A DNA stretch of 64,000 nucleotides from Rhizobium leguminosarum bv. trifolii WSM2297 (GTDB lineage: Bacteria > Pseudomonadota > Alphaproteobacteria > Rhizobiales > Rhizobiaceae), in the NCBI RefSeq assembly GCF_000271845.1, contig NZ_JH719393.1, positions 186,001 to 250,000 of the forward strand. The letters are read 5' to 3'. Below are positions 18,675 to 26,748 of the stretch, one piece after another (the stretch's first letter is position 1; every line of letters begins with the position of its first letter). The translations under genes were made by a program, and so were the position numbers. Below the pieces are notes generated by a model. It made no database searches and was not told the DNA's origin. It worked only from the letters and a program-made list of their open reading frames with translations.

Positions 18675-20456
18675 TTAGAGGAGCGGGCGTTCGGCGGCGC
18701 GTGCCGGCCACCGGGCGATCGGTCGCGACTGCCCCTTCATGCCGATCGTCAGCCGGGTAAAGCTGTTGACCGAGGTATAGAGGCTGAAGAAGCGGTCGAG
18801 CACACTTGCGAACAGGAAAGCCGACGGCCGATCGATGGCGGCGGGATCGAATTCGAGCGTGATCGCGGTGCCGGGCACCATGCCGCCGCTGCCGAGACGG
18901 GCGGTCGAATTGGCTGCCTTGATCCGGACGAGCGCGTCGACGAACTGCTTGGTCTCGGGGCTGTCGCGGAAGGCGTAGAGCGACAGGATATCCTTCAGCG
19001 CCGCGCCGTCATTGTCGAAGAGCGACAGGTGATTGAGGACGAGATGCGAGATCAGCCGCCAGTTCCGGCCCTCCTGATCGTTCATCCGGACCGACGGCGT
19101 TGGCGGGATCAGCGCCTCGACGCCTGCCACCGCCTCATGGCCGGAGGCAAGCTGCAGGAAGGGATGACCGCCGCCGAAAGGAAGTTGTTCCGGCAGGTCG
19201 CGGTTGAGGCAGAGCGTATCGACGCTTGCGACCGCATCGACAGGGCCCGCCGAACGGCGCTGCCTGTCGATGAAGGCGATGTCCATGTCGCTGGTCCCGG
19301 TATCTTCGTCGAAACGGCGCTTGGCCTGCCAGTAGGTCGGGCTCGTGCCTGTTCGTTGCGACCGTCCGAAGAACGGCTGGCAGAATTCCTCCTGGCCGCG
19401 CGAGCCGGTCAGCAGAACGCGATCGATCGAATAGATTTCGCGAGTCTTCTGGCGCCGCGCATCGGGCAGGAGACGGTATTCCGTGCGGGTGCCGTCGACA
19501 GCGATCGGCTCGCAGACCTGGCGAAAGAGGTTGACGACAGGCGTCGCATTGAGCGCGAAGTCGCGGACCGACACTGCTCGTTCCAGCTTCGTGTCGGTCT
19601 CCTTGAGATAGATGAAAAGCTCCAGCGTCTCACCCGTCCAGGCATCGAGCCCTTCGATGTCGAGAAAGAGAAACTTCCTCGGCAGGGCGAAAAATTCGGT
19701 GAGCAGCCGGTAGCCGGTGAAGCTCGGCGCCGGATAGGGCAGCATGGCCTCTTCCGGCTCGAAGCCGACGGGCTTGAGATTGTCAGCCGGCAGGAAGACC
19801 GGCGAGCGGTCGTCGGCATGTTTGGCAAGCGCAATGCCGAGCGTGTGATTGGCAAGCAGTTCGTAGATCGCCACCGCCTGCTGCCAGGGGGAAGGAATAT
19901 GCAGGCGCAGCCGGCTGATGCCAAGGCCGCCGAGCGGCTTTCGAGCATCGAGCGAGCGGATGGAGAGCCTGAGGCAGCCGGCAACCCCGGAATAGGGCGA
20001 AAGCGGTGCGTTGATCGGCTGGCCGGAAAGGCTGGCGCCCGCGATCTCGATCGGCGCCATCTCGACGTCCTGCGTGGTGCGGAAGCGGCAGGCTTCCCCG
20101 CGCACCGGCTCGGCGAGGATTTCCGTATGGCGGGGCACGGTCTGGACCGAGGCGAGCGTATCGCTCGGCCGGAACTTGACGATGCTCATCGAGGGCAGCG
20201 GCGCCAGATAATGCGGGTAGAGCGTTTCCAGCAGGCCGTCGGTGAGTTCGGGAAACTCGTCGTCCAGCTTTTGGCGGACGCGGGCGGCCGAATAGGCGAA
20301 ACTCTGGATCAGGCGTTCCACATGCGGGTCGTCGGCGACGTCGCCGGTCATGCGCAGGCGACCGGCGATCTTCGGGAAGGCGTCGGCAAAGCGCGCGGCC
20401 CGGCGGCGCAGCGCCAGCAGTTCCTCATTGTAGCGGTGCAGGAAACCTTCAGCCAT
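18675..20456 (-). CDS. tssF: T6SS baseplate protein TssF
   Basis: The 593-residue protein begins FLHRYNEELLALRRRAARFADAFPKIAGRL, the conserved TssF start. It contains the DDPHVERLIQSFAYSAARVRQKLDDEFPELT and ETLYPHYLAPLPSMSIV motifs (about 40-95). The length is normal for the family (about 600). It builds the baseplate wedge with TssG and TssE. ATG 20456 overlaps the tssE end by 8 nt. It equals impG. Confidence 0.96.
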   Translation of the reverse strand: MAEGFLHRYNEELLALRRRAARFADAFPKIAGRLRMTGDVADDPHVERLIQSFAYSAARVRQKLDDEFPELTDGLLETLYPHYLAPLPSMSIVKFRPSDTLASVQTVPRHTEILAEPVRGEACRFRTTQDVEMAPIEIAGASLSGQPINAPLSPYSGVAGCLRLSIRSLDARKPLGGLGISRLRLHIPSPWQQAVAIYELLANHTLGIALAKHADDRSPVFLPADNLKPVGFEPEEAMLPYPAPSFTGYRLLTEFFALPRKFLFLDIEGLDAWTGETLELFIYLKETDTKLERAVSVRDFALNATPVVNLFRQVCEPIAVDGTRTEYRLLPDARRQKTREIYSIDRVLLTGSRGQEEFCQPFFGRSQRTGTSPTYWQAKRRFDEDTGTSDMDIAFIDRQRRSAGPVDAVASVDTLCLNRDLPEQLPFGGGHPFLQLASGHEAVAGVEALIPPTPSVRMNDQEGRNWRLISHLVLNHLSLFDNDGAALKDILSLYAFRDSPETKQFVDALVRIKAANSTARLGSGGMVPGTAITLEFDPAAIDRPSAFLFASVLDRFFSLYTSVNSFTRLTIGMKGQSRPIARWPARAAERPLL

Positions 20457-20958
20457 TGCCTGCCTCCACGAGGAAGCGTTGGGTCGACGGATCGATGGTC
20501 GATTCGAAGCTGATCGGCGGCATACCTTCATGCAGGCGGAAGGTCGCCTGGATGCGCATGCGCAGCGCCCGCTCGCTCACCGTCCGGCTCTTCAGGATCG
20601 TCACCCGGACATCGGAAAGCCGCGTCTCGAACAGCGAAATCCGCCGCTCGATCGCTTCGGCAAGCTTGAGCTTGGCCTGGTCGGTCAGCAGATTTGCCGA
20701 GACGATGCCGTCGACACCATAGCTCACCAGGGCATCCCTGAGTTCGGAATGGATCGCCGGCGGCGTGGCCGGGGAGCGCCGTGTGTTGAGCAGCGCCTCG
20801 AGATCGCGGCGGATGGCCTCCCGGACCTCGCGGACCTGGTCGACGAAGCTTATCGGCGGATCGACAGCGCGATCCGGAGCCTCGTCGATCAACCTGTCGA
20901 GGATCGAGCGGGATAGGACGCGGTCGCGCTGCCGGTAGCGTTCGAGCGGATCAACCAT
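20449..20958 (-). CDS. tssE: T6SS baseplate protein TssE (gp25-like)
   Basis: The 169-residue gp25-like protein begins RYRQRDRVLSRSILDRLID and carries the family core (LEALLNTRRSP, about 55-65, and LVSYGVDGI). TssE is the baseplate wedge subunit that nucleates sheath assembly. The LLNTRR motif matches phage gp25. The true start is ATG 20958, 8 nt inside the tagJ end; the much longer upstream frame reads through tagJ in another frame. It equals impF. Confidence 0.95.
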   Translation of the reverse strand: MVDPLERYRQRDRVLSRSILDRLIDEAPDRAVDPPISFVDQVREVREAIRRDLEALLNTRRSPATPPAIHSELRDALVSYGVDGIVSANLLTDQAKLKLAEAIERRISLFETRLSDVRVTILKSRTVSERALRMRIQATFRLHEGMPPISFESTIDPSTQRFLVEAGNG

Positions 20959-21781
20959 GCGCGACCTGCCTGCCGGCAGAGCTTGCCGGCACGATCTCCA
21001 GATTCCGGGTGTCGTGGAAGGAAACCAGTTCGTCACCGGCGAGGAAGCAGCGCTGGCCGCGGCCGGTGGTAATGCCTGTGGCTTCGTCGACCCAATCGGT
21101 TTCGCGGCCAAGCCGGAGCGTCGCATCCTTGCCGGTGCCATGATAGACCGCCGGCAGAAGCACCGAGGCGGCTGCGCCGTCGTTGAGCGACAGTTCGGCG
21201 CGACGGAAGGCGAGATCCCGGGGCCGGGCAATCGGCTCGATCGACAGGGCTGCGATCTTGGCGAAGTCGATCCACAGATAGCCGCCGCCGGTCATGATGA
21301 CTTCGAGAGCGTGCGGCGTGCGATCGTCGAGATCGCGGAAATCGGAGACCGGCCTGCCGTTCCAGATCAGCGGCCGCTCGCCCCTCAGCTCATCGAGCGC
21401 ATTCAGCGCCGCCCTCGCCTCATCCGCATTGCCGTCGCGATGGGCGATGCCGAGGCGGACGGCGAGCTTGTCGAGTTCGCTCGGCCCTTGCGGAAATTCC
21501 GGCAGGGCGCCGCTCGCAAACCAGGCATCGCGCGCCGCCATCGCCCGAAGCTCGTTGCGCAGCAAAGCAAAGCCCATCGTTGCGTCGGGAGAGAGGGTGG
21601 CTGCGAGGCTGCACTGATTGTCGGCGCGCTCATAATCGCCTGATAGCACGAGAAGATCGATATAGAGATGCCGCGCTTCCTGATCCGAGGGCTTGGCCTT
21701 CAGATGCGCCTTGACCTCATCGAGCGCGTCCTCGAGGGCATTGTCGCTGAGTGATTGGGCGATGCTGGCGGAAAGCGTCAT
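20951..21781 (-). CDS. tagJ: T6SS accessory protein TagJ (ImpE)
   Basis: The 276-residue protein combines an N-terminal tetratricopeptide-like helical part (LKAKPSDQEARHLYIDLLVLSGDYERAD, about 27-54) with the ImpE domain (DDRTPHALEVIMTGGGYLWIDFAKI, then RPRDLAFRRAEL). TagJ binds the N-terminus of TssB and modulates sheath disassembly by ClpV in some systems. Its ATG overlaps the stop of the second tssC gene in ATGA. Presence of TagJ fits the T6SS subtype seen in agrobacteria and rhizobia. Confidence 0.94.
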   Translation of the reverse strand: MTLSASIAQSLSDNALEDALDEVKAHLKAKPSDQEARHLYIDLLVLSGDYERADNQCSLAATLSPDATMGFALLRNELRAMAARDAWFASGALPEFPQGPSELDKLAVRLGIAHRDGNADEARAALNALDELRGERPLIWNGRPVSDFRDLDDRTPHALEVIMTGGGYLWIDFAKIAALSIEPIARPRDLAFRRAELSLNDGAAASVLLPAVYHGTGKDATLRLGRETDWVDEATGITTGRGQRCFLAGDELVSFHDTRNLEIVPASSAGRQVAHG

Positions 21782-23244
21782 GCGGACATCCTCTCAGGGA
21801 TAGTGACGGGGCGGCTCAGGATCTGGCCCGTGGTTGCGGTCTCGGCGATGAGATGGAAGCTCGTGGCAACGTCATCGAGCTGGAAATGCGGCTGCAGCCG
21901 GACCGTACAGGAGAAGCTGCCGGGCTTGCCGGGGATCTCGGCGACGCTGATGCCGGCGGAGCGCAGGGGAAAGCGCGTGCGCAGCGTGATGTCGGCATCG
22001 TCGTTGCCGAGCGTATAGGCGGTCAGCCAGTCGGCCAGTCTGCGCTCGATCGAGATCGCATCGGAAAGCTGGCCGATTTCGTCGCGCATGATGACCTTGA
22101 GATAATGCGCGAAGCGCGACGCACAGAGCACATATTGCAGCATGGCGGCCAGCCGCGCATTCTGGCGCGCATGTTCGTTGGAATAGTGCGGCGGCGCATG
22201 CAGCGACTGGTTGGAATTGAAGATCGCCGACGAGGAGAGATAGGTGGTCGCGGCAGGGATGATGCCGAGATCGCAGAGCTGCTGCTCCTGGCTGCTGGTC
22301 AGGTGGATTTCCACCGGCGCCTGGGCTGACAGGCCGTTGCTTTCGGTGCCGAAATCGTAAGGCGGCAATTCGGCCGCGCTCAGCAGACCGCCATCGACGG
22401 CATCCTGCGTGACGCCGCGGATATCCGCGAACCAGCCTGATGTAATGAAATTGCGGATGACGACAGTCGCAAAGGCGAAAGCGGCATTGCCCCAGAGCAG
22501 CGAACTGCCGTCGCTAGCAATGCTTTCGCGGAAGGGAAAGCCGTCATTGCGACCCCGCGCATGCGGTTCGAGCGGCGGGCGCATCAGGATGCGCGGCGCG
22601 ACAAGCCCGAGGAAGCGCGAATCCTCGCGGGCGCGAAGCCCGTTCCAGCGGATGCGGTCCGCCTCGGTGGCAAGCCAGGAAAAATCGTTGACCCGGTTCA
22701 GTTCGTGAAAATCTTCCAGCCCGATCGAAAGCGGCGCGGCACCGGCGACGAAGGGGCAGAAGGCGGCGGCCGCCACCATGCCGATCTGCGACAGCGTGCC
22801 GACAGGATCGCCGTCGGCGGGATCGCCCGGAGAAAGATGATAGTCCCCGACCAGCAGGCCGAAGGGTTCGCCGCCCGGCATGCCGAACTCGCGGCTGTAG
22901 ATCAGTTCAAAGAGGTGGCTCTGGTCGAAGTCGCTGGCCCGCTCCATGCTGCGCGCGAGTTCGCGCCAGCTGACGCTGAGCAGCTTGACCTTCACCTCAC
23001 CGCTGCGGCTTGCCTCGCGCACGAGCATGGCAAGGCCGCGCCATCTCGCCTCCATCGCCTGGAAATCGGGATGGTGGAGGATGGCATTGACTTGCCTGTT
23101 CAGCGCCTCGTCGATCAGCGTAATCAGCTGATCCGCCCGGCGCCGCCATTCAGTACTGGAACCCATCGTCGACCTGACCAAATGTTTCGGATGCAAGGAC
23201 CGGTGCGCGGCGGAAATCTCGCCACGCACCAGCCCTGATTTCAT
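21778..23244 (-). CDS. impD: second TssC-like sheath protein (ImpD)
   Basis: The 488-residue TssC/VipB family protein follows tssC directly and shares its motifs: LHHPDFQAMEARWRGLAMLV, FGMPGGEPFGLLVGDY, MVAAAAFCPFV and [16 protein letters not shown]. The sequence is clearly diverged from the first copy, for example in its middle third. ATG 23244 overlaps the tssC stop by one base. Rhizobial imp loci carry this tandem pair (impC, impD). Whether the second copy enters the sheath or modifies baseplate or cap contacts is not known from sequence. Confidence 0.94.
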   Translation of the reverse strand: MKSGLVRGEISAAHRSLHPKHLVRSTMGSSTEWRRRADQLITLIDEALNRQVNAILHHPDFQAMEARWRGLAMLVREASRSGEVKVKLLSVSWRELARSMERASDFDQSHLFELIYSREFGMPGGEPFGLLVGDYHLSPGDPADGDPVGTLSQIGMVAAAAFCPFVAGAAPLSIGLEDFHELNRVNDFSWLATEADRIRWNGLRAREDSRFLGLVAPRILMRPPLEPHARGRNDGFPFRESIASDGSSLLWGNAAFAFATVVIRNFITSGWFADIRGVTQDAVDGGLLSAAELPPYDFGTESNGLSAQAPVEIHLTSSQEQQLCDLGIIPAATTYLSSSAIFNSNQSLHAPPHYSNEHARQNARLAAMLQYVLCASRFAHYLKVIMRDEIGQLSDAISIERRLADWLTAYTLGNDDADITLRTRFPLRSAGISVAEIPGKPGSFSCTVRLQPHFQLDDVATSFHLIAETATTGQILSRPVTIPERMSA

Positions 23245-24725
23245 CAGTTCTTCGACGGGATCCGGGCGACCATGCGCAGCGAGGTGGTCAATTCCTCCAT
23301 CTGCAGCCACGGACGCATCCAGGCGACGGCGTTGTAGGCGCCCGGTCTGCCGGGGATTTCCTGGACGGTGACTTTCGCCTCGCGCAGCGGGTATTTCGCC
23401 CGCGACTCCTCGCCGGCATCGTCATTGGCGTTGACGTAGTTGGAGATCCAGCGATTGAGCCAGGCCTCGCAATCTTCCGCCTCCATGAACGAGCCGATCT
23501 TGTCGCGGCCCATGACCTTGAGGTAATGGGCGAAGCGCGAGGTCGCCATCATATAGGGCAGACGGGCGGAAACGGCCGCATTGGAGGTCGCCTCGGGCCG
23601 GTCGTAGAGTTTCGGCCGGTGCGCCGTCTGCGCCCCGAAGAACACCGCATAGTCGGTATTCTTGTAATGGCAGAGCGGCAGGAAGCCGAGCTTGCCGAGT
23701 TCGGCGTCGCGGCGATCGGTGATGCCGACTTCCGTCGGGCACTTCAGGTCCAGATCGCCGTCGTCGCTGGAGAAGATGTGCATCGGCAGGCCTTCGACCT
23801 TGCCGCCGTTTTCCGCGCCGCGAATGGCGGTGCACCAGCCGTTCTTGGCGAAGGCTTCGGTCAGCCGCGTGCCCATCACATAGGCCGCGTTCATCCAGCA
23901 ATAGGAGCCGTGCGGCAGCTCGCGGCTCTTGGAGCCGCCGGTTTCGTCGAAGTTGAACTCCTCGATCGGGCTGGTCTTCGGGCCGTAGGGCATGCGGGCC
24001 AGTACGCGCGGCATGGCGAGCGTCACGAAGCGGGAATCATCGCTCTCGCGCAGGCTGCGCCACTTGGCGTATTCGACGGTCTCGAAGATTTTTTCGAGAT
24101 CGCGGGGTTTTGCCAGCTCGCGGAAATCCTCGAAGCCGAACATGCGGGGGCTGGCGGCCGAGATGAACGGGGCGAAGGCGGCTGCGGCGATCATCGAAAC
24201 GCCCTGCAGAAGCTGGACGTCATCGATGGAATTGTCGAATTCGTAATCGCCGATCAGTGCACCCATCGGTTCGCCGCCAGGCGTGCCGAATTCGTCTTCA
24301 TAGACCGACTTGAAAAGTCTGGACTGGTCGAATTCCACCGCTTTTGCCAGATCCTTGGCGACATCGCGCTTGGATGCATTGAGCACGCGGATCTTCAGGT
24401 TGGCGCTGGTCTCGCTGTTCTTGACGAGATAATTCAAGCCGCGCCAGGCGCCTTCGAGCTTGGTGAATTCAGGCGACTGCATGATTGCCGCGAGCTGGCT
24501 TGATATCGCCTTGTCGATCTCGGCAATGGCATTGTTCAAGGTGATCGTCAGATTGCGATCATAGGTGACGGTGCCCTTCAGGGCCTGGTCGGTGAGGGTG
24601 CGCAGAAGATCCTGCGCACGGTCGGGCTCGGTCTGGCGGGTTGCCGCAACGACCTTCGAGAGCAGGTCCTCATCAGCAGCGAACCCGGCCTCTTCCTTTG
24701 TCTGCAATTGCGTTTCAGCAGTCAT
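23244..24725 (-). CDS. tssC: T6SS sheath large subunit TssC (VipB/ImpC)
   Basis: The 493-residue canonical TssC contains [21 protein letters not shown] (about 84-104), [57 protein letters not shown] and a C-terminal [18 protein letters not shown]. It forms the contractile sheath with TssB and is disassembled by ClpV. AAGGA lies a few bases upstream of ATG 24725. A 128-nt spacer holding a hairpin separates it from tssB, which is unusual because these genes are usually close together. Confidence 0.97.
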   Translation of the reverse strand: MTAETQLQTKEEAGFAADEDLLSKVVAATRQTEPDRAQDLLRTLTDQALKGTVTYDRNLTITLNNAIAEIDKAISSQLAAIMQSPEFTKLEGAWRGLNYLVKNSETSANLKIRVLNASKRDVAKDLAKAVEFDQSRLFKSVYEDEFGTPGGEPMGALIGDYEFDNSIDDVQLLQGVSMIAAAAFAPFISAASPRMFGFEDFRELAKPRDLEKIFETVEYAKWRSLRESDDSRFVTLAMPRVLARMPYGPKTSPIEEFNFDETGGSKSRELPHGSYCWMNAAYVMGTRLTEAFAKNGWCTAIRGAENGGKVEGLPMHIFSSDDGDLDLKCPTEVGITDRRDAELGKLGFLPLCHYKNTDYAVFFGAQTAHRPKLYDRPEATSNAAVSARLPYMMATSRFAHYLKVMGRDKIGSFMEAEDCEAWLNRWISNYVNANDDAGEESRAKYPLREAKVTVQEIPGRPGAYNAVAWMRPWLQMEELTTSLRMVARIPSKN

Positions 24726-24747
24726 CTATCGATCCTTTTTTGCGAAA

Positions 24748-24792
24748 GCGGCGACCCTTTGGGGATGAGGGGTTCCCTTCAAAAGGGGCCGC
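24748..24792 (-). promoter_or_regulatory. stem-loop in the tssB-tssC spacer
   Basis: On the plus strand, GCGGC-GA-CCCTTT (24748-24760) can pair with AAAGGG-GCCGC (24782-24792). This gives 11 base pairs with a 2-nt bulge and a loop of about 21 nt. In the tssB-tssC transcript the structure ends about 22 nt before the tssC start and just ahead of its ribosome site. It has no T-run, so RNA processing, stabilisation or translational tuning is more likely than termination. Confidence 0.5.
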
Positions 24793-24853
24793 TGCCGGAC
24801 AACGATTCTTCAGGACTTCACGCGGGCCGCGTTCGCCCCGCGATCCCAGGCAC

Positions 24854-25378
24854 TCAGTTCAACGCGTCCTTCGCCGCTTCGGCCTTGCCGCCGCCAAGCT
24901 CAGCCACCAGCTGCGAGAGATCGGCCTTGTTCTGCAGGATGTCTTCGAGCAGGCGCTCGAGCTCTTCGGAGCGGTCCGCCTTGCTCATCAGATCGCGCAG
25001 CTGGTTGCGGGCGTTGAGCAGGGCCTTCAGCGCCGGCACCTGATCGACGACCGCGCCAGGTTCGAAATCGGCCATGCTTTCGAATTTCAGCGAAACCGGA
25101 AGCTCGGTTCCGTTTTTCTCAAGCGTATTCTCGACCGACAGGGTGAGGCCCGGCGTCATGCGGCGCATGACGTCGTCGAAGTTGTCGCGGTCGATCTGGA
25201 CGAACTTTCGCTCGCCGAAAGCCTTGAGCGGCTGGGTGGGATTGCCGGAGAAATCGCCGAGCACGCCGACGACGAAAGGCAGCTCCTTCACCACCATCGC
25301 GCCTTCGGTTTCCACTTCGTATTTAATGTGGACCCGCGGCTTGCGAACCCGTTCCAGTTTCTCATGCACACTTGCCAT
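24854..25378 (-). CDS. tssB: T6SS sheath small subunit TssB (VipA/ImpB)
   Basis: The 174-residue TssB begins [23 protein letters not shown]. It contains [13 protein letters not shown] (about 34-46), then [13 protein letters not shown] and [15 protein letters not shown]. The C-terminal helix interacts with TssC and carries the TagJ/ClpV-related region. ATG 25378 has GGAGAATCTCG upstream; six further upstream codons are not expected to be translated. Strong hairpins flank the gene on both sides. Confidence 0.96.
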   Translation of the reverse strand: MASVHEKLERVRKPRVHIKYEVETEGAMVVKELPFVVGVLGDFSGNPTQPLKAFGERKFVQIDRDNFDDVMRRMTPGLTLSVENTLEKNGTELPVSLKFESMADFEPGAVVDQVPALKALLNARNQLRDLMSKADRSEELERLLEDILQNKADLSQLVAELGGGKAEAAKDALN

Positions 25379-25421
25379 CGAGATTCTCCTTCTCATCGGC
25401 GGATTGCGAATTGAGGTGCTT

Positions 25422-25454
25422 CGGCGTTCGGCCGGAAAGCCCGGCCGAACGCCG
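25422..25454 (-). promoter_or_regulatory. perfect 14-bp hairpin right after the tssA stop codon
   Basis: CGGCGTTCGGCCGG (25422-25435) and CCGGCCGAACGCCG (25441-25454) form a perfect 14-bp stem with a 5-nt loop. In the transcript it starts directly behind the tssA stop and ends about 43 nt before the tssB start. No U-run follows, so it is probably an attenuator, a processing site or a 3' end protector for the tssA message. Confidence 0.7.
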
Positions 25455-26519
25455 CTAGCCTCCCTTGTCGGTGACGGGCTGAATGCCGGCTGCCGTCAGC
25501 ACCGCATTGCGCGTGTGCTGTTCGGGCAGGAGCTCGGCAAGAAGCTCGGAAAAATCCATGCGGCCGCGACGCACCAGCGTCTCGATCGACATGGAGATCG
25601 GTGAATGGGGCTCGGTGCGGCGAAAATAGCGCGCAACGGCGATCAGAAGTTCGAAGGCCTCTTCGCGCGAACGAATCGCCTCAGTGCCGGCTGGTCGCGT
25701 GCGAATGGCCTCCGGCTCGTCGGCATTGCCTGCCGGCAATGGCTGCAGCCCCTGCGACGCAGGCGTTTCGGACGCGGCCGCGGCAGCGTCGAGCCCGGCG
25801 AGCAACCGGATTGCAGACGCGGCCTCTTGCAAAACATTGCGTGTATTCGAACTCGGCGGCGCCTGGTCGCCGCAATGTTGGTCAAGTATTGCGACCATGC
25901 GGTCGAAAGCGGCGATGCACTCCGTCAGCACGCCGAGATAGGCTGACATCTGAGCGACACCGGCCTCCATGGCCGCCTGCTGCAATTCCTCGCGCCGATC
26001 GGCTTCGTTCGGCCGCTGCGAAAGCTGGAAATCCCAAAGCGAATATTGAGCGAACTTCCCGTCCGGGATCAACGATGTCAAACGAATAGCCTGGATGAGC
26101 GTTCCTTCGCCGCCGACACCGTTGAGGCCTGCGAAGGGCGCGAACCGTTCCTCGAAATCGCCATCGCCGATCGAATGCAAGGCGTCGAAATGCTGGTCTA
26201 AAAGCGACACGGTTGCAACGTAGACATCGCGCAATCCAGAGAAGCCGCGCAGCCTCAGCTGTGCCTCCGCAAGCCAGGCCAATACTTCGATGTCCTTGCT
26301 CCGGGAAGAAAGGATCTGCAATCCAAGATTGCTAACATCATGCCAGGCGGGTGCAAGCGCAATAACATCACCGGGGGAAATACTACGTTCGGCTGTACGT
26401 GCGGCGTTTCTCGCGTCCTTAATTCTATAGTATATTTCACGAGATACAGTATTAACGCGCACGTTTTCTCCGCACGGGCGATCTGTCTCAAGTGGATCTA
26501 TTATTTCGTGGACGTTCAC
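25455..26519 (-). CDS. tssA: T6SS protein TssA (ImpA)
   Basis: The protein carries an N-terminal ImpA domain ([20 protein letters not shown], then an [16 protein letters not shown] helix) and a C-terminal region with [22 protein letters not shown] followed by [11 protein letters not shown]. TssA organises baseplate and sheath assembly. GTG 26519 is chosen because GAGGT lies 10 nt upstream and family proteins begin at this point, giving 354 residues. An ATG at 26597 would add 26 residues of AT-rich sequence with a poorly spaced ribosome site. The first part of the gene is visibly more AT-rich than the rest of the operon. It is the first gene of the operon. Confidence 0.92.
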   Translation of the reverse strand: MNVHEIIDPLETDRPCGENVRVNTVSREIYYRIKDARNAARTAERSISPGDVIALAPAWHDVSNLGLQILSSRSKDIEVLAWLAEAQLRLRGFSGLRDVYVATVSLLDQHFDALHSIGDGDFEERFAPFAGLNGVGGEGTLIQAIRLTSLIPDGKFAQYSLWDFQLSQRPNEADRREELQQAAMEAGVAQMSAYLGVLTECIAAFDRMVAILDQHCGDQAPPSSNTRNVLQEAASAIRLLAGLDAAAAASETPASQGLQPLPAGNADEPEAIRTRPAGTEAIRSREEAFELLIAVARYFRRTEPHSPISMSIETLVRRGRMDFSELLAELLPEQHTRNAVLTAAGIQPVTDKGG

Positions 26520-26748
26520 GCGGTTAAATACCTCAAAAATCAGAGCATACTGCAGAGAGAGGGCATTTTGGGCGGCCTGTATTGGCTTGTCAACCATCTC
26601 CGGATGATGACGGATTTATGACGACTTTCGTTATGTTCATTTTTCAAAATAGAGTCGTTTTTCTTCTGGACAAGGGTTTATGAGCGCCCTAGTTGTTCTT
26701 TGCGTCACAAATGCGCGCTGAATTTCGACGTAAAAACAGGACTTGCGA
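26520..26748. promoter_or_regulatory. divergent AT-rich promoter region of the T6SS locus
   Basis: These 229 bases separate tssA (leftward) from clpV (rightward) and must hold the start signals for both halves of the T6SS. The region is much richer in A and T than the genes. An imperfect palindrome ATGACGA-ctt-TCGTTAT starts near 26618. No sigma-54 type GG/GC element or other box could be assigned with confidence. Confidence 0.6.
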
